DNA of 64,000 nucleotides from Orientallactaga sibirica (GCA_036365145.1 JAEOAD010000034.1:20117501-20181500), one strand, 5' to 3'; positions 19,430 through 31,533 are shown, counted from the stretch's first letter. The notes: generated by a model not told the origin, from the letters alone. Numbers and translations are program-made.

Positions 19430-22360
19430 ATTAGCCTGGAATTCCAACAATAGTTGTAGATTGCTTCTAACATTCTTGATTTTTCTTCCATTTGTGTCCA
19501 GTAGACTTTTTTTCTAGTGCACATTAGAGCATCTGATTTTTACCCTTATAGTTCTTTGAAGTATTATGGTAGGCAAAATATCTACCCATGACAATAAGCC
19601 AAGATTTTGAAACCCTTTAGGGGATAAGAATTTATAGGCATTTAAGCTACAATTATAGTATTAATCACTACCATTACATCATTATCATCCAAAGCCAAAG
19701 GGTGTTACACTTGCTAAATTTAAAAACAATAAAGGCATCTGGTGATTTATGAAAGCACTAAAAAAGGGGGCCTCAGAAAAAGAGCAGCTTGTTTATTTTA
19801 TCTAATATTTATAATACAACCTAATGTATTCATGTCTTATTTTTGAAAGTACTCCTGGATAATTTTCCATGCCAAAGGTTAGCCAATAGCTGACAGATGT
19901 CCTTACTCAAAAGGCCAGGTTTTGTTCTGTTCTGAAAATTTCATGGAATTCTTTGTCTCAGCTCTTGGATGTAGAATATCCAGTGACTTCAGGTTTGAAA
20001 TTGTTTTAGATTTTTAACTAATTATCTATGGTTTCCTTGAATGCTAAATCATTAGTTCTTATTGAACACCACGCCTGAACTCAACCTTGCAGAGACATTT
20101 CAAAATAATAGTCATGTATTATTCAAGATTAACTATTAGTAATGGATACAGTCTGTTGGGTAAGTATCAATAGCCCCCATATCACATGCTTGTCTCCTAA
20201 CTCTCACAGCCCATTAAAAGAGATATTAACATCTCTACTTCACAGAAATAGCAAATGGGATCATGAGGATATGCCAAATAACTATGTGAGAGAACAAAAG
20301 TACCCTTTTCATTCTCCTAATGTTCTCAATCTGACAGCTGCCTCAACGAAATAACTAAAAAATCAAATCAAATATGAAATGTATGGATGATGGCACCTAA
20401 GTTACAATAGCAGTATAAATAGATAAAAATAACTATGGGAAGATGGTAGAAATATTTTCAAAGCACTTAAAAATACAGGAGCTCTGCAAGCACATGAGAC
20501 TGTCTTTGAAGATTGAGGCTGAATTAAGGTTATGAGCACATATATAAAAACTGACTAGATTATGAAATTTCTCACCAAACATATTTCTAAAAGATATATT
20601 GAAGGGAAAAAAGAAAATCCAGAAGTAAAGTACATGATGCCAAACGAGAATAAATATGTATATGTCTGAAATAAAATTAATATAACCACTTTGAAACTAA
20701 AAGGGAAAGACAATACAAGACACATTCAAAATATCAGGCAACAGTGCATATATTGGGGGAATGAGAATTAAAGTATTTCAAAGTTCATGTGTTGTTCAAT
20801 GTGGAAGTAAACATTTTGATTAACTTAGGACTTGGTTAATTGTGTATGTCATTTTAGCATAAAACCACTAAAACACTAGAAAGAGGAAATTAAGTGAGAG
20901 CACATGTGCTCAAAGCACTAAACAAAACCAATAAGCAAAAACCACAAAAATAGGGAAGGAAGATTCCTAGGCCAGCACAAGGATGTATGAAGCAAAAGGA
21001 GGGTGGATTTTCAACTGAAGCCTAAGGAAGAGAACACAGAAGGCAGAATATGAATAAATGTGCTGTCCATTGAAAAGTCTATAAGCAGTGGAGCATCCAA
21101 GCTGTGGTTGCTAGACTAAGATATTTAATAATATTAAGATATTTAATAATATAAAATTTACAACCATGATTTTACCAGAGAGATCTGCCCAATGTCTATA
21201 GTTTTGAAATGTAGGACATGTCCAAATATACTCATTCATGAGTTAGGAGCATTTTAGATCTCAAGAGACAACAAAGTGGGTGCCCTAAAGTCAATAAGTT
21301 TGAGAGACTTGGTTCTAAATGAGGATATTATAGACCCTTGGCATTTTTTTTTTTATTGGAACTTGGTTTATGTAACAATCATTGGGAGACATGACAAAGA
21401 CAGCAGATAGTGCTTTCATTTTATGAGATTTTTCTTCAAATTGATGAAATAGGTTTCTTTTCTTGAAGGACAAAGTCTAGACCTTCTTAGACTTTTTAGT
21501 TAATGTCTCTGAGTCTAATGTTTCCAGGTAGGTGCCCATATGGCTTTTTCTGGTGACATCTGATCCATTTTCTGCCATCTTTCTCATTTTGAGGTGTTTT
21601 TCATTTTTTTTTCTTATTTGTATATCTTGATAGAAAAGCTAATTGGGGTAATTTGAGGACATACAAACATATATACTTGAGTTATAAACACAAGAATAAA
21701 CACTCCTTGCAGTGGTAGAGCTCTCCATAATTTTAGTGTTCTCTTAGCTTCTAGGTGGTCTTTGTTATTAGAGGAATTTTCACACTTAATCCCTCTTTCA
21801 TTATTATAGGTATTTATAAGATAGCAAAAGTGGGCTGTGCCTTGATTAAACTCAAGGGATGCACTGTTTTATATATATATATATTCTTCAGGAAGAGATA
21901 ATTAGATGATTTACCATTGTTTAATAGTCATCTTTAATTCTAAGAAGAAAAGTCTTTGTTTTAAAGTTTAGAGAAACTTTATTATTTAAGAGAAAGAAAA
22001 AGAAGAGATTATGAAGAGCTCCTGCCCATGACGAGGCACGGAGGGTAAAGCTCACCTAGAAAGCAAATTCGGGTCATTTAGATCTGAAAACTGAATTCTA
22101 GAATTGTAGCAAAGTAGATGCTGATGTTTTTCATTGTATCTAACTAAGTCCATGGCATGTCATTAGCCTTAATAAATATTTATTAACAGGAGTAAATGTA
22201 GCATGAGTACATTGTCATTGAGTATATGCAAAGGGCCTAGGAAGAGAAGATATTTAATGAATTCTACATTAGAGGGGTGTGTCTAATATAGAAGATTCAT
22301 GAGGGATATCATATTTCAACTCTGATTGGAACATATGTATGAGTTTTCCAGGCAAAACTA
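19430..22360. other. long stretch without recognised repeats or genes
   Basis: About 2.9 kb of AT-rich sequence. It contains an 18-bp perfect tandem duplication (21,117-21,152), T9-T10 runs near 21,346 and 21,604, and a short (TA)n near 21,870. 'ccttaataaatatttattaa' near 22,170 may be a MIR/L2 tail. No coding signal. Confidence 0.45.
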
Positions 22361-22368
22361 ACAAACTC

Positions 22369-22377
22369 TCTCTCTCT

Positions 22378-22430
<53 letters not shown>
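22369..22430. repeat. (CT)n(GT)n compound microsatellite
   Basis: A short CT run, then about 25 GT units at 22,380-22,430. Confidence 0.97.
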
Positions 22431-22432
<2 letters not shown>

Positions 22433-22796
22433 AGGGTATTTCAAGGAGAGTTGGTGTGAGGGAAATGGGACTGGATATAGGAAAGTAAGTAAATGAGTCT
22501 GGGAAGGCTTCATAGTGGAGTCTAAGTTTAGGCTCAATTCTCACCAATGTGTGGCAAATAAAATAAATTTACATGCCAAATCAACCTGGACAGAGAAATT
22601 TCTTTTTTTTGGTTTGGTTAAAAATGAAAGATCACTTATGATCAATGATGAAGGACAAGACATAAATGTTTAACTCAGAAAGGAAACTACTGTGCTTGTT
22701 GGGTAATGCTATCATGGTATAAAAATCAATTAATCTGACACATTTGAGTCATATTTATTTCTAAGGGCCACATTTAAATCAGAAATATATAATCCA

Positions 22797-22977
22797 GGGC
22801 TGCAGCAATGGCATTGTGTTTAAGGCATTTGCTGCAAAGCCAAAGGATACAGGTTAAGTTCTCCAGGACCCACGTAAGCCAGATGCACAAGGGGGTGCAT
22901 GTGTCTGGAGTTTGTTTGCAGTGGCTGGAGGCCCTAGCGGGGCCCATTCTCTCTCTCTCTCTCCCTGGCTCTTTCTC

Positions 22978-23029
<52 letters not shown>

Positions 23030-23044
23030 AATATATTAAAAATA
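22797..23044 (+). mobile_element. tRNA-derived rodent SINE
   Basis: Head 'gggctgcagcaatggcattg', B-box region 'acaggttaagttctccagga', core 'ccagatgcacaagggggtgc' and body 'cagtggctggaggccctagc', then CT and an (AAAT)n tail (about 22,980-23,030). TSD 'agaaatatataatcca' at 22,781-22,796 and 'agaaatatatgatcca' at 23,045-23,060 (one mismatch). Confidence 0.95.
22980..23030. repeat. (AAAT)n SINE tail
   Basis: About 12 AAAT units forming the 3' tail of the SINE at 22,797. Long pure tails suggest a fairly recent insertion or tail expansion. Confidence 0.95.
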
Positions 23045-23254
23045 AGAAATATATGATCCAAACTCTATTTTTTTCCTCATGTCAACTAATGTACCCTCTC
23101 ATTTGCACCATCTGTAAGATTTTAATGTATGTCTCTTTCTCTTCACTTCTTTGCCAATTTCCCTTGCTCAGATCCCCACATTCACAATATGAACTATTGC
23201 AATCACTCTTCACCATTTTCATTACCTCCTTGTGATGGAAAATCTCTGGCTGTC

Positions 23255-23535
23255 AACCTGGCAATATTTAGAATCACCATGAAAACAAATCTATGGTCAT
23301 GTCTGTGAGAGAAATTTTTCTGCTAGGTTACTTGAGATGGGAGGACCCACCCTAACTATGGATGGCACCATCACAGAGGCTGGGTCCCTAGACTGTATAA
23401 AAAAGAAAAAGCTAGATGAACATTCAGACTTCATTTCCTGATCCTGACATCTTTCCACCATGATGGACTTTTACTCTCTGGAACAGAAAACTGAAATAAA
23501 AATGTCCTTTCTTAAACTGACTTACACCCAATATA
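23255..23535 (+). mobile_element. rodent dispersed repeat with AATAAA end
   Basis: 'gtcaacctggcaatatttag', 'gggaggacccaccctaacta', 'gatggcaccatcacagaggc', 'ccctagactgtataaaaaag' and 'gaaaactgaaataaaaatgt' match a very common rodent interspersed element from memory. Its 3' end carries AATAAA. It appears related to family 'A' in the opposite orientation. Confidence 0.55.
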
Positions 23536-23539
23536 TTTT

Positions 23540-24630
23540 CCCTACCTATGAGAAGATAACTCATATGTTCCTTTACCTTTCCCCAAAATCTGTGCCACTT
23601 ATTCTTAGTTAAAGTGAATACTATTGTTGGGATATTATCTTAATAGGTCTTCCAATGTGCTCTCTCTCTCTCTATCTCTCTTTCAGTATGTGTTCAGATT
23701 TAACCTCCATTATAAAGTATTAAGATGAGAGTTTAACTCCACTGAATTGTATTTATGTATTGGTCATTAGGAAAGGATTAGGATTAAATAAGATCATCAT
23801 GGCAGAGCCTCCATGGTAACATACTAATGCCTTTATAGGAAGAGAGAAAGCTCAGAGGATGTAGCCACACATGCACTTTTCTTATTTAACGCTATCCCTA
23901 ACCCTAAATCTGCAGTTAAAAATATGATATGAAGAGTTTAATATTGACAAACTATAAGCATGTATTGATGAATATCCAGGGGCAAATTGACTCACAATAT
24001 CACCAACTGTGTTGCTACAAAGTGATTTAATTGTATGATCACTGGAGGCAAGCCTTGACAAGTCAAGAAAGGCAATGGTTTTCTTTCTATTTCACATTTT
24101 CTAGCAGAGTCTATTTGGAGTCACTTGGGTCCATCAGAGCTAAAGCAACTGAGGGGTTTTAAAACCCAGATTACATAGAAAGTAGATTATGACTTGTAAG
24201 ATTCAATGACTAGCAAAATGGTCACTCCATCAAGTCCAATGGAGAATGCAGAAGCCAAACAAGAAATGAGATTAAACAGTTGCAAGTACTAATGAACATG
24301 AAAGAAGGGATTTTTAATGGCTATGGGGATAAGCAAATTTCTAGGAAAGGATGATTGGAAGTGTAAATAAGAAAGCAATTTGGGGGTAAATTTTTATTTT
24401 ATTTAGATTTTATATTAATAAATTCACAGTATGGTCATTGTTTGAGGAATATTTGGGTTTGGGTTACATAATTTAATATCTGTCAACAGCCATTGCATCC
24501 AATTTCCAGTTCTTTCCCTCACTGTACACTGCAGGATTGTAATGTATAACAAATTTAAATCGCCTTACTTTTCTCCCAGATAGATCAATGTAACTGTAGA
24601 CTATAATAGGTAGTTGAAGTAGATAGCTTC
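23540..24630. other. unannotated DNA
   Basis: No gene seen. 'ccctaaccctaaa' near 23,896 is only two telomere-like units and is not meaningful. Confidence 0.45.
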
Positions 24631-24633
24631 ACA

Positions 24634-24985
24634 TTGCTGGGATGATGCTCCAACCTGACACAATTTATGGGAGGAGAGAGATTTAGGAAGCTTATATATC
24701 CAGGGGAAATTTTATCAATGATCAATGAGGAAGAAGCTGGCTTCCTTTCACAGATGCATGCAGAGAGAAATCACCACCAGCCAGCAAACACCACAAACAG
24801 CAAGCAAGAATGGACAGCAAGCAGGAGCCCCTGATTTGCATCTGCCCCAGGGACACACCCCCTCCAGCAGGTGGCTGAAGACTTAAGCAGGAAGTTTCAC
24901 CTTATTAGAGAAACACCTCTAGCTATGGGGTACAGAAGAAATCTTAGAGTCTAACCCCTGCCATTTACCTCATTTGGTTATTAGC
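24634..24985 (-). mobile_element. dispersed repeat family 'A' copy
   Basis: 'attgctgggatgatgctcca', 'gacacaatttatgggaggag' and 'gacacaccccctccagcag' have the order of the left half of family 'A' (see 31,115 and 44,890). Diverged. Confidence 0.5.
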
Positions 24986-25174
24986 TACTGAATTTATGTA
25001 GACCTTATTTTATTCGATTTTACCTATGTATCCTCTTTGGAAATGAAACTGAATTGAGATAAGTGTACATATAATATTAAATGAAAATATAAGACATTCA
25101 TGAATTCCTGGGTTTTTTTGTTTTAATTAAAAAACTATGTGTTAAGCTATCCCATCCAGGTTGTAGATAGAAAG

Positions 25175-25196
25175 CAAAAAAAAAAAAAAAAAAAAG
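25175..25196. repeat. poly(A) tract
   Basis: About 20 uninterrupted A. I do not see an attached SINE or L1 end, so it may be a relic tail or plain slippage. Confidence 0.85.
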
Positions 25197-25339
25197 TTGA
25201 AAGACTATAGAAATACATTTTTTAACAAAATTTTAAACAATCAAAGGGTCTAGAACTCGGACTGTATTTAAGTTCAGTAACATTACACTTTTTCCAGTTT
25301 CTTAACAATACTAAGTCACCTTCCTATTATATTCCCATT

Positions 25340-25800
25340 TCCTATTAAGAGGGAACGAGCTAGATAATTATTAGGCAGATAGGAGAAGGCTCATATGAAA
25401 AATCTTAAATTGATTTCAGTCTGCCGATTGGCAGGTACTTCACACAGCCCTGCCCTCTGAATTCAGCATCTGTCCCAATCTTATCCAAATAGCTCTCTCA
25501 ACTCCAGCTTAATATATAAATCCTTACCAAGTGGGCAGACTCTCTTTTCAGGCTGTTCATCTGTTCAGAATTTCTAGGTCCTTGTCCTGGTAAGCCTCCT
25601 TTCCTCTCAACCAACCTTGGTGAGAGAAGAGGGGAGACCAGTCATCTCTACTCCCACATGGGCTCACAGACCCCATGGTTGTACCCATCATTCCTTCCTT
25701 GGTTTATGGACCTTCCCTCTCTCTTTTATATTCCTAATATAACATTTTATAAATTATTCTTCTCTATATGGTTTATCCAGTTCTTTAGTTAATAGTAGAC
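25340..25800 (+). mobile_element. possible decayed LTR
   Basis: The segment has a promoter-like order: a CCAAT-like 'ctgccgattggcaggtactt', then 'aatatataaatccttaccaa' (TATA-like), then a pyrimidine-rich stretch and 'taatataacattttataaat'. No terminal TG/CA or TSD could be fixed. It could equally be unique sequence. Confidence 0.25.
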
Positions 25801-25882
25801 ACAAACTCAGGGCTTGGAGTTCAAGAACTCATTCTGAACCCAAACTTACCATGTTACACTATTTTTAACAATCTGGCCTTTA

Positions 25883-25887
25883 TATGT

Positions 25888-25931
<44 letters not shown>

Positions 25932-26088
25932 TGCATGTCAGGGCCTCCGGCCACTTTAATGGAACTTTAGACATATTCACCACCTTGCATATGTGTGTGT
26001 CTGGCTGACATGGAATCTGGAAAGTCAAACATGGATCCTTATGCTTCACAGGGAAGTGCCTTAACTGCTAAGCCATCTTTCCAGCCCC
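25883..26088 (-). mobile_element. tRNA-derived rodent SINE
   Basis: Right end 'actgctaagccatctttcca' is the head in reverse. 'cagggcctccggccacttta' and the (GA)n at 25,890-25,928 are the body and the pyrimidine tail complement. Confidence 0.92.
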
Positions 26089-26115
26089 TAAGTATTTTTA
26101 AGAAGTGTAAATGCA

Positions 26116-26192
26116 AGTCTATCTGTCTGTCTGTCTGTTTATCTATCTACCTGCCATCTGCCTATAATCTATCATCTGTCTATCATTTATCT
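26116..26192. repeat. (TCTG/TCTA)n microsatellite
   Basis: Interrupted tetranucleotide array directly downstream of the SINE. Confidence 0.92.
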
Positions 26193-26619
26193 GGAAGCAA
26201 AAGGGTACCTTACTTTGCACTGAGTTCTATACTAGCTTCTCCTCCATTTTCCATCTGTGACAAACTAAGGGTGGTACTAGTGCTCTGCATGGGTCCCAAG
26301 AGCCACAAGTGAGCTGAAAGAAGCTTATAGCCCAAAGCAGACATTTAAGCCTGAGTCTTAGATGTCATCTCTTCCAGAAAATGATGGCCATCCAGAACAT
26401 GAAGTTCCATGAGCCACACAGAGGTGGCCTTCTACATTAGACATGAGAGGTCTCATGGCCAGCAACAAATGAACATTTGTGTGGAGAAATGAGGTCTGGG
26501 CAGAGTTCTGGTCTCCACTGTACTCTGTGTACACAAGTCAGAATGTACCCTATAAGCATAGCTAGTAAGTGACATCTGAGTCATAGTGGTTAAAATGTTT
26601 AAAGTTCTGACTCAAAAAT

Positions 26620-26790
26620 AGTAATACCTAACGTTAATAAAATGCAATCCAGATAGTGCTATACAATATCTTTAATTTCTTCTTCTTCCTCCTCTTCCTC
26701 CTCCTGAGAAGAAAACTGAGACTCAAAGACATTAAGTAGCTAAATTAGGATTTAAATTCAGGACATGAAGCTATAAAATTTTAAGTACTA
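26620..26790 (-). mobile_element. probable MIR fragment
   Basis: 'gagaagaaaactgagactca' and 'aagacattaagtagctaaat' match the reversed MIR core. A (TTC/TCC)n stretch at 26,678-26,706 lies inside it. Confidence 0.45.
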
Positions 26791-27045
26791 GGGGATGCAA
26801 AGTAGGATACAAGGGGTTAAAAAGAAATGTGAAGAAGGGAAAAGTTAAAAAAAAACTTGTTTGATAAATGCCATAAATAAATCAAATTCTTTATATATTA
26901 ACAAAATGTTTAAAGCCGTACTTCATGTGATTGTCATATTTTCTTATAAAAAAGTAACAGAAATCCTACCCAAGTCTAAAAAGTGTATCTTTAATACACA
27001 TGTGAATCTGGTAATTAGGTAATTAAGATTCAATGGCAGTAGTGT

Positions 27046-27110
27046 CTTTGTGTGTGTGTGTGATGTGTGTGTATGTGTGATGTGTTTGCATATGTATGTT
27101 CATATGTGTG
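27046..27110. repeat. TG-rich low-complexity tract
   Basis: Interrupted TG/TATG repeats that probably form the CA-rich tail of the adjacent minus-strand B4-like SINE. Confidence 0.85.
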
Positions 27111-27355
27111 TCTATCAGGGTGTGTATACAGAAGTCTGAGAAGAAGCTCAGGTGATCATCCTCACTTTCCTCTTTGTTTGAGGCAGGCTCTTTTTGTTGA
27201 TCCTGCTACACATGTTAGGTTAGCTGGCATCCATTCTTCTGTCTTTACCTCCCATTTCTCTATAAGTGCAAAGGAATTAGTCTCTCCCTCTACCATGACT
27301 CAGGTCATCATATGAATGGCAAACAATTTATCCACTGGGCCATCTTCCCAATTCC
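27066..27355 (-). mobile_element. B4-like composite SINE
   Basis: Right end 'ccactgggccatcttcccaa' is the tRNA-like head in reverse, 'catgactcaggtcatcatat' the B-box area and 'gttaggttagctggcatcca' the middle. The TG-rich tail is at the left. Layout as at 7290-8117. Confidence 0.55.
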
Positions 27356-27779
27356 AATGACAATAGTTTCTTTTATGGATAATCTTAATTGAATCATATC
27401 TGTCTCTTCAAATAGTATATCCTTATTCAAAACATAAGCAGATTTTTCAAAGGAAGAAGTGGATATTCTAATATTTTTCTATGTCCTAATGACAAACTGT
27501 AAATTCATCAGAAAAAAAAAATGGTAGAACAAATTGTACCCTGAGTAAAATGTAGATGATTCACCTATTTGAGGTTCTGTGATCCAAGGAGACAGATATA
27601 AATATTTGTGATAATTTCAATCTTAATATAAATCCATGAATACTCATATTGTGCTTAAATTTCTCACTTCTAAATCTTATTTGGAAAAAAAGGAGAAACA
27701 GAAATAAAATTGGTATGATACATGGAAAATATATATACATCAGAAGAGATTACAGATACAACTGACATTTATATATTAC

Positions 27780-27975
27780 TTTACAGTCTATAAAATACCT
27801 GTTTATTGGCTCATTCCCTCCTCATAATAATCTAAAGAGGAAAATCTTATTACTGTCATTTAATGGATGATAGAATTTATCTCACATACAGGTTTGCTCA
27901 AAATGATACAGCCAAGATAGGACAGAACCAGGACTTTGGAATCATCTATCTCTAGATCTCATGCTTTTACCATTA
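27780..27975 (-). mobile_element. MIR SINE
   Basis: 'ggctcattccctcctcataa', 'aatcttattactgtcattta', 'caagataggacagaaccagg' and 'actttggaatcatctatctc' follow the reversed MIR consensus from the 3' side through the core. Confidence 0.6.
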
Positions 27976-28105
27976 TATAATTTTAGATGGGAGCAAAGAA
28001 ATAAACATCATAAAGCTTGTCTATAAATTACAGAACTTTTATTAGTTTAATCTCAGTTTAATCAATGGCAAAAGGAAGCATTTCAGTTCTTTGTAGTTCA
28101 ATCAT

Positions 28106-28107
<2 letters not shown>

Positions 28108-28145
<38 letters not shown>
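28108..28145 (-). repeat. 38-nt poly(T)
   Basis: Uninterrupted T38. If it is a minus-strand poly(A) tail, the retroposed body would lie at 28,146 and rightward, but I see no AATAAA complement close by and no TSD of the left flank 'tagttcaatcattc'. Confidence 0.9.
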
Positions 28146-28149
<4 letters not shown>

Positions 28150-28655
28150 AGTTACCAGTATCTAACAAACAGTACAGTGGAAAGAGTGGAAAGGGGAATG
28201 GAGTTTGTAGACCAACAGGGAAGAAAGCAGATAAGTAAGTATAGTTGCTTCCTATTTTCAGATCCTTTAGACAGACCAGATAGTGTTTATATGTAATTTT
28301 ACCATCATATTCAAAAGCAAATTCCAGGATGAGGCATAGTTAAGCCTTCCCTCTATAGCACCCTTCACAAATACATGTATGGACTTATGAAAATGCAGTG
28401 GAGATCCTCCTTCACTGGTTTTATGGCATTGTATCTCACCATGACACCTTTTTTTCAAACACATCAAACATCTATCTACCCACTTCCATTATTGTGACAC
28501 AAAGAGGTAAGCCAAAGATTGTTTTGCTATTCCAAAATGGGAATGTGTGCTGAGATGGTCTAAGTGTGTATAGAGTGGAGAAAGGGCAGGAATTAGAAGG
28601 AAATTATACTAGACTATAAAATACTTATTACCTTGCAATTTTAATGCAAAACATT
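28150..28655. other. unannotated DNA right of a long poly(T)
   Basis: No SINE or L1 similarity seen. It could be a short minus-strand retrocopy with the T38 as its tail, which would need a transcript search. Confidence 0.35.
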
Positions 28656-29155
28656 ATAGGCTATTACCAAGGCTCTTGGATTTCTACCAGTACAAGATGG
28701 TAAGATCCTATTGCAGAAGATTCCACATGCTTTGGCTACAGGTTTCACTGAGAAATCAACCTGGAACTGAGCTAGAAGCCTCCTCCCTGTTGACTAGCTG
28801 TTATGATGCTAGAAAGAGCTCTGCAGCCTTTTGAGGGAAAGAAATCATCAATGGTCCTCACCAACAGCAGACCCTACAAGCCTTAAAGCTGGCTAACCAG
28901 GCCAAATGTGCCAACTAGTACTTGTTATGGGGGAAATCAACTGCTCTCTTATTGGAATGGAGGCCTATTCCATGGGGGCAGGTGAGGGATGAGGGAGGAA
29001 TTGATTCCTGGTACTGAAAACCTAATCAAAAGCTTATAGCTTTGGAGATCATAGGCCCTAGAGGAGAACTACTACTGTTGTCTGGTTACATGCATATATT
29101 ATACCCATCAAACACCAAACACTTATGTTTGTGTTTATGTTTATTCTAATGTATT

Positions 29156-29176
29156 TGTGCCTTCTTTCTTTCTTTT

Positions 29177-29228
<52 letters not shown>

Positions 29229-29396
29229 TTTCTTTCTTTTCTTTCTCCTTTTTTTTTTTGAGGTAGAGTCTCAATCTAGCCCAGGCTGACCTGGAATTCA
29301 CTATGAAGTCTCAGGGTGGCTTCAAACTCATGGTGGTCCTCCTAACTTTGCCTCCCCAGTTCTTGGATTATAGGTGTGTGCCACTTTGTCCACCTC
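29156..29396 (-). mobile_element. antisense B1 with expanded (TTTC)n tail
   Basis: 'gaggtagagtctcaatctag', 'gacctggaattcactatgaa' and 'tcttggattataggtgtgtg' are the reversed B1 body. The tail side is a (CTTT)n array at 29,161-29,250 and then T-rich. TSD 'tattctaatgtatt' is perfect at 29,142-29,155 and 29,397-29,410. Confidence 0.95.
29161..29258. repeat. (CTTT)n microsatellite
   Basis: About 20 CTTT units with interruptions, derived from the poly(A) tail of the antisense B1. Confidence 0.96.
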
Positions 29397-29879
29397 TATT
29401 CTAATGTATTAATGCTACTCTCGTTTTTGGTTACAGAACCTTCTCTTGTCAGACAGCAGTGATCATTGCAGTGAATTAAAACTCACCATACTGTTGAGAA
29501 GTGGCAATGGAGAATTCAGCACTAAATGAGGCATTTGTATCACACCATCCATAGCTCTGGGACCATTGATAAAGATTTGAAGGAAGAATGTAAGAACCAA
29601 AAGAAGGGAAGGACTGCTTACAATACTGGCTTCCAGACACATGTTGTCTTGAAATTTATGACCTCACAGTGTTTGACATTACCTATACAAGACATGCATA
29701 ATAGGAGGAAAATAAATATAATGTCATTAAAATAGAAGAGTGTCTATTTGAAAAACGAAGACATTCAGTGAAGGGAGGATTTGGAAGGGGGATGTGGGGT
29801 TGTGGGCAAGAAGTATTGTGTCTATACTTATGGATTTTTTTTTCAATGAAAATTTAAAAGAAGAAAAATATAGATCACT

Positions 29880-31110
29880 AGTGAAAGACAAAATTTTCCC
29901 ATCAAGATGTCCATTTTTATATGTGTAATTATCTTAGATTACTATCAAAGTGTTCATCTGTGTATTAATAATGTAGTAAATATATAAAATCTATCATCAA
30001 TTATGAAGAAGGAACACATCTGTTTTGAAAGAGACAGAAACTGGCTTCATCTTCCCTAAAGTCCAAATTGACAATCATATCAACTTTGGGAGGAGTTTAT
30101 GTTTGCACAAAACTAATTGATAAATATTATTTCAGTTGAAGTCCGGGGCTATTTAAAACCACTTCAAAGGAAGACCTTAAGAACTAAAGAAGTTCTTAAA
30201 AAATTGCTTTTAATTTGAGATGTGTATGTAGACTATAAATGAGAATTGGTCTGAATACTTGAATTTAAGTGTGTGTGTGTGTGTATGTGTTTACTGGATG
30301 TGTCCTATAGAGAATATTAAGAAATAAAGAATAATGTTTCAGAAAACAACCCATTTTGGATAATGTCAACATGTTAAGTATGGATGGGAAAAATAAAAAA
30401 AGAAAAGAAAGAATGGAGGATTTCCAGTAGTAAGGCTGAAAGGATCAAATTTTGATTTTAGAATAAATATATATAGTTCTACAATCTAGACTGAAAAGTG
30501 CAGAGACATGGATTGAGGCTGGATTCTTAGGAAGCTACTATGATGTGCTATCAGAAAAGCTCTAGATCATAGAAGGATCCTGACAAAAATGGAGGGATTT
30601 TTAAAACAATTAGTCAAACTAATCAGAAATTGTGGAAAAATTAAATTTGGGCAAAACTCAAAAAGAATTGACCCAAAAACAAAACATTAATTTATTTGAC
30701 TTAGAAGCCTGAATGAAATTCAGTTTTGAAAAGGAATACAAGTAGAATAGTGTATTAAAGTAGATATTTTAGTAGTTTTGAGTTTGTATTTTTTTAAGAT
30801 TATTAACAGAGGGAAGGTAGAATGGTGTATGTAAGCAAACTAAATTTTCTGGTCATGTTCTGGATGTTCTAATAGTTTTATCATCTTGGTTAAAAGAAAG
30901 GAAATAATCTTAAAGTGGGGTGACAAAGAGGATTTGTAAATGTTAAAATAGTTGTGGAGGAAAGGGAAAGTAAATTAAGGAACCAACAAAACCATTTTTC
31001 CAAGTGAAAGGCTAAGCTAAAGCTGATGGTCCTGATTTGTCAATAACATCTTACATAAAATGATCAAAAATGTTTGTTACCTTTAAAGATAGAAGGGTCT
31101 AGACCTGCAT
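29880..31110. other. unannotated AT-rich DNA
   Basis: No gene or named repeat. A 9-bp-arm hairpin lies at 30,177-30,199 and a short (GT)n at 30,270-30,285. Confidence 0.45.
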
Positions 31111-31114
31111 GTTG

Positions 31115-31440
31115 ATAACAGTATGGCTAGAATAAAACACCAGACCAGGAGCATTATAGTGAAATAAAGGGTTTATTCCCAGCTTACAGTTTCAAAGGGA
31201 AGTTTTACCCTGGTAGGGAAAATAGCAGGAGCAGATAGCTAGGTCTCACATCTTCACATCAGCAGGGGCAAAGTAGAAAGACCAAGCCGGATCCTGTAAG
31301 AGGCTGTACTAAAAATTCCCAAGACCCGCACCCAGTGACACACTCCTTCCAGCAAGGTTCTACCTGAAAAAGGCTTCACAACCTTTCAGAACAGTCTATA
31401 TGCATCTATGGAGGACATTTCATATTCAAATCACTACAGA
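31115..31440 (-). mobile_element. dispersed repeat family 'A' copy
   Basis: 'gtgaaataaagggtttattc' (AATAAA on the minus strand), 'agtttcaaagggaagtttta', 'cacccagtgacacactcctt' and 'tcatattcaaatcactacag'. It is the most complete copy in this window, about 325 bp. Confidence 0.65.
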
Positions 31441-31510
31441 CAGTCACTATATTAAAACAAATCTGACATGATTTCTTCACTCAAAGGGCTTGCTCTCTGG
31501 TAAGGATGAC

Positions 31511-31533
31511 AAAAAAAAAAAAAAAAAAAAAAA
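31511..31533. repeat. poly(A) tract, 23 nt
   Basis: Uninterrupted A23 just left of a minus-strand SINE. No plus-strand retroposon body is evident upstream other than family 'A'. Confidence 0.9.

Larger units (their letters stand above)
28660..29870 (+). mobile_element. L1 3' UTR, 5'-truncated, with B1 inserted
   Basis: It aligns with 5690-6620 of the L1 at 4050: 'gaggctcttggtttcccacc' (there) against 'aaggctcttggatttctacc' (here). Shared blocks are the 'gcaagccttaaa' region, the 'gaatgtaagagacaaaggaa'-like block and 'acctacacaagaccatcata' near the end. It closes with a G-rich tract and an A-rich tail near 29,830-29,870. It contains only 3' UTR and is split by a B1 at 29,156-29,396. Confidence 0.85.

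Noticed and set aside
23893..23908. Telomere-like 'ccctaaccctaaa'
   Set aside because: Only two units, within chance expectation.
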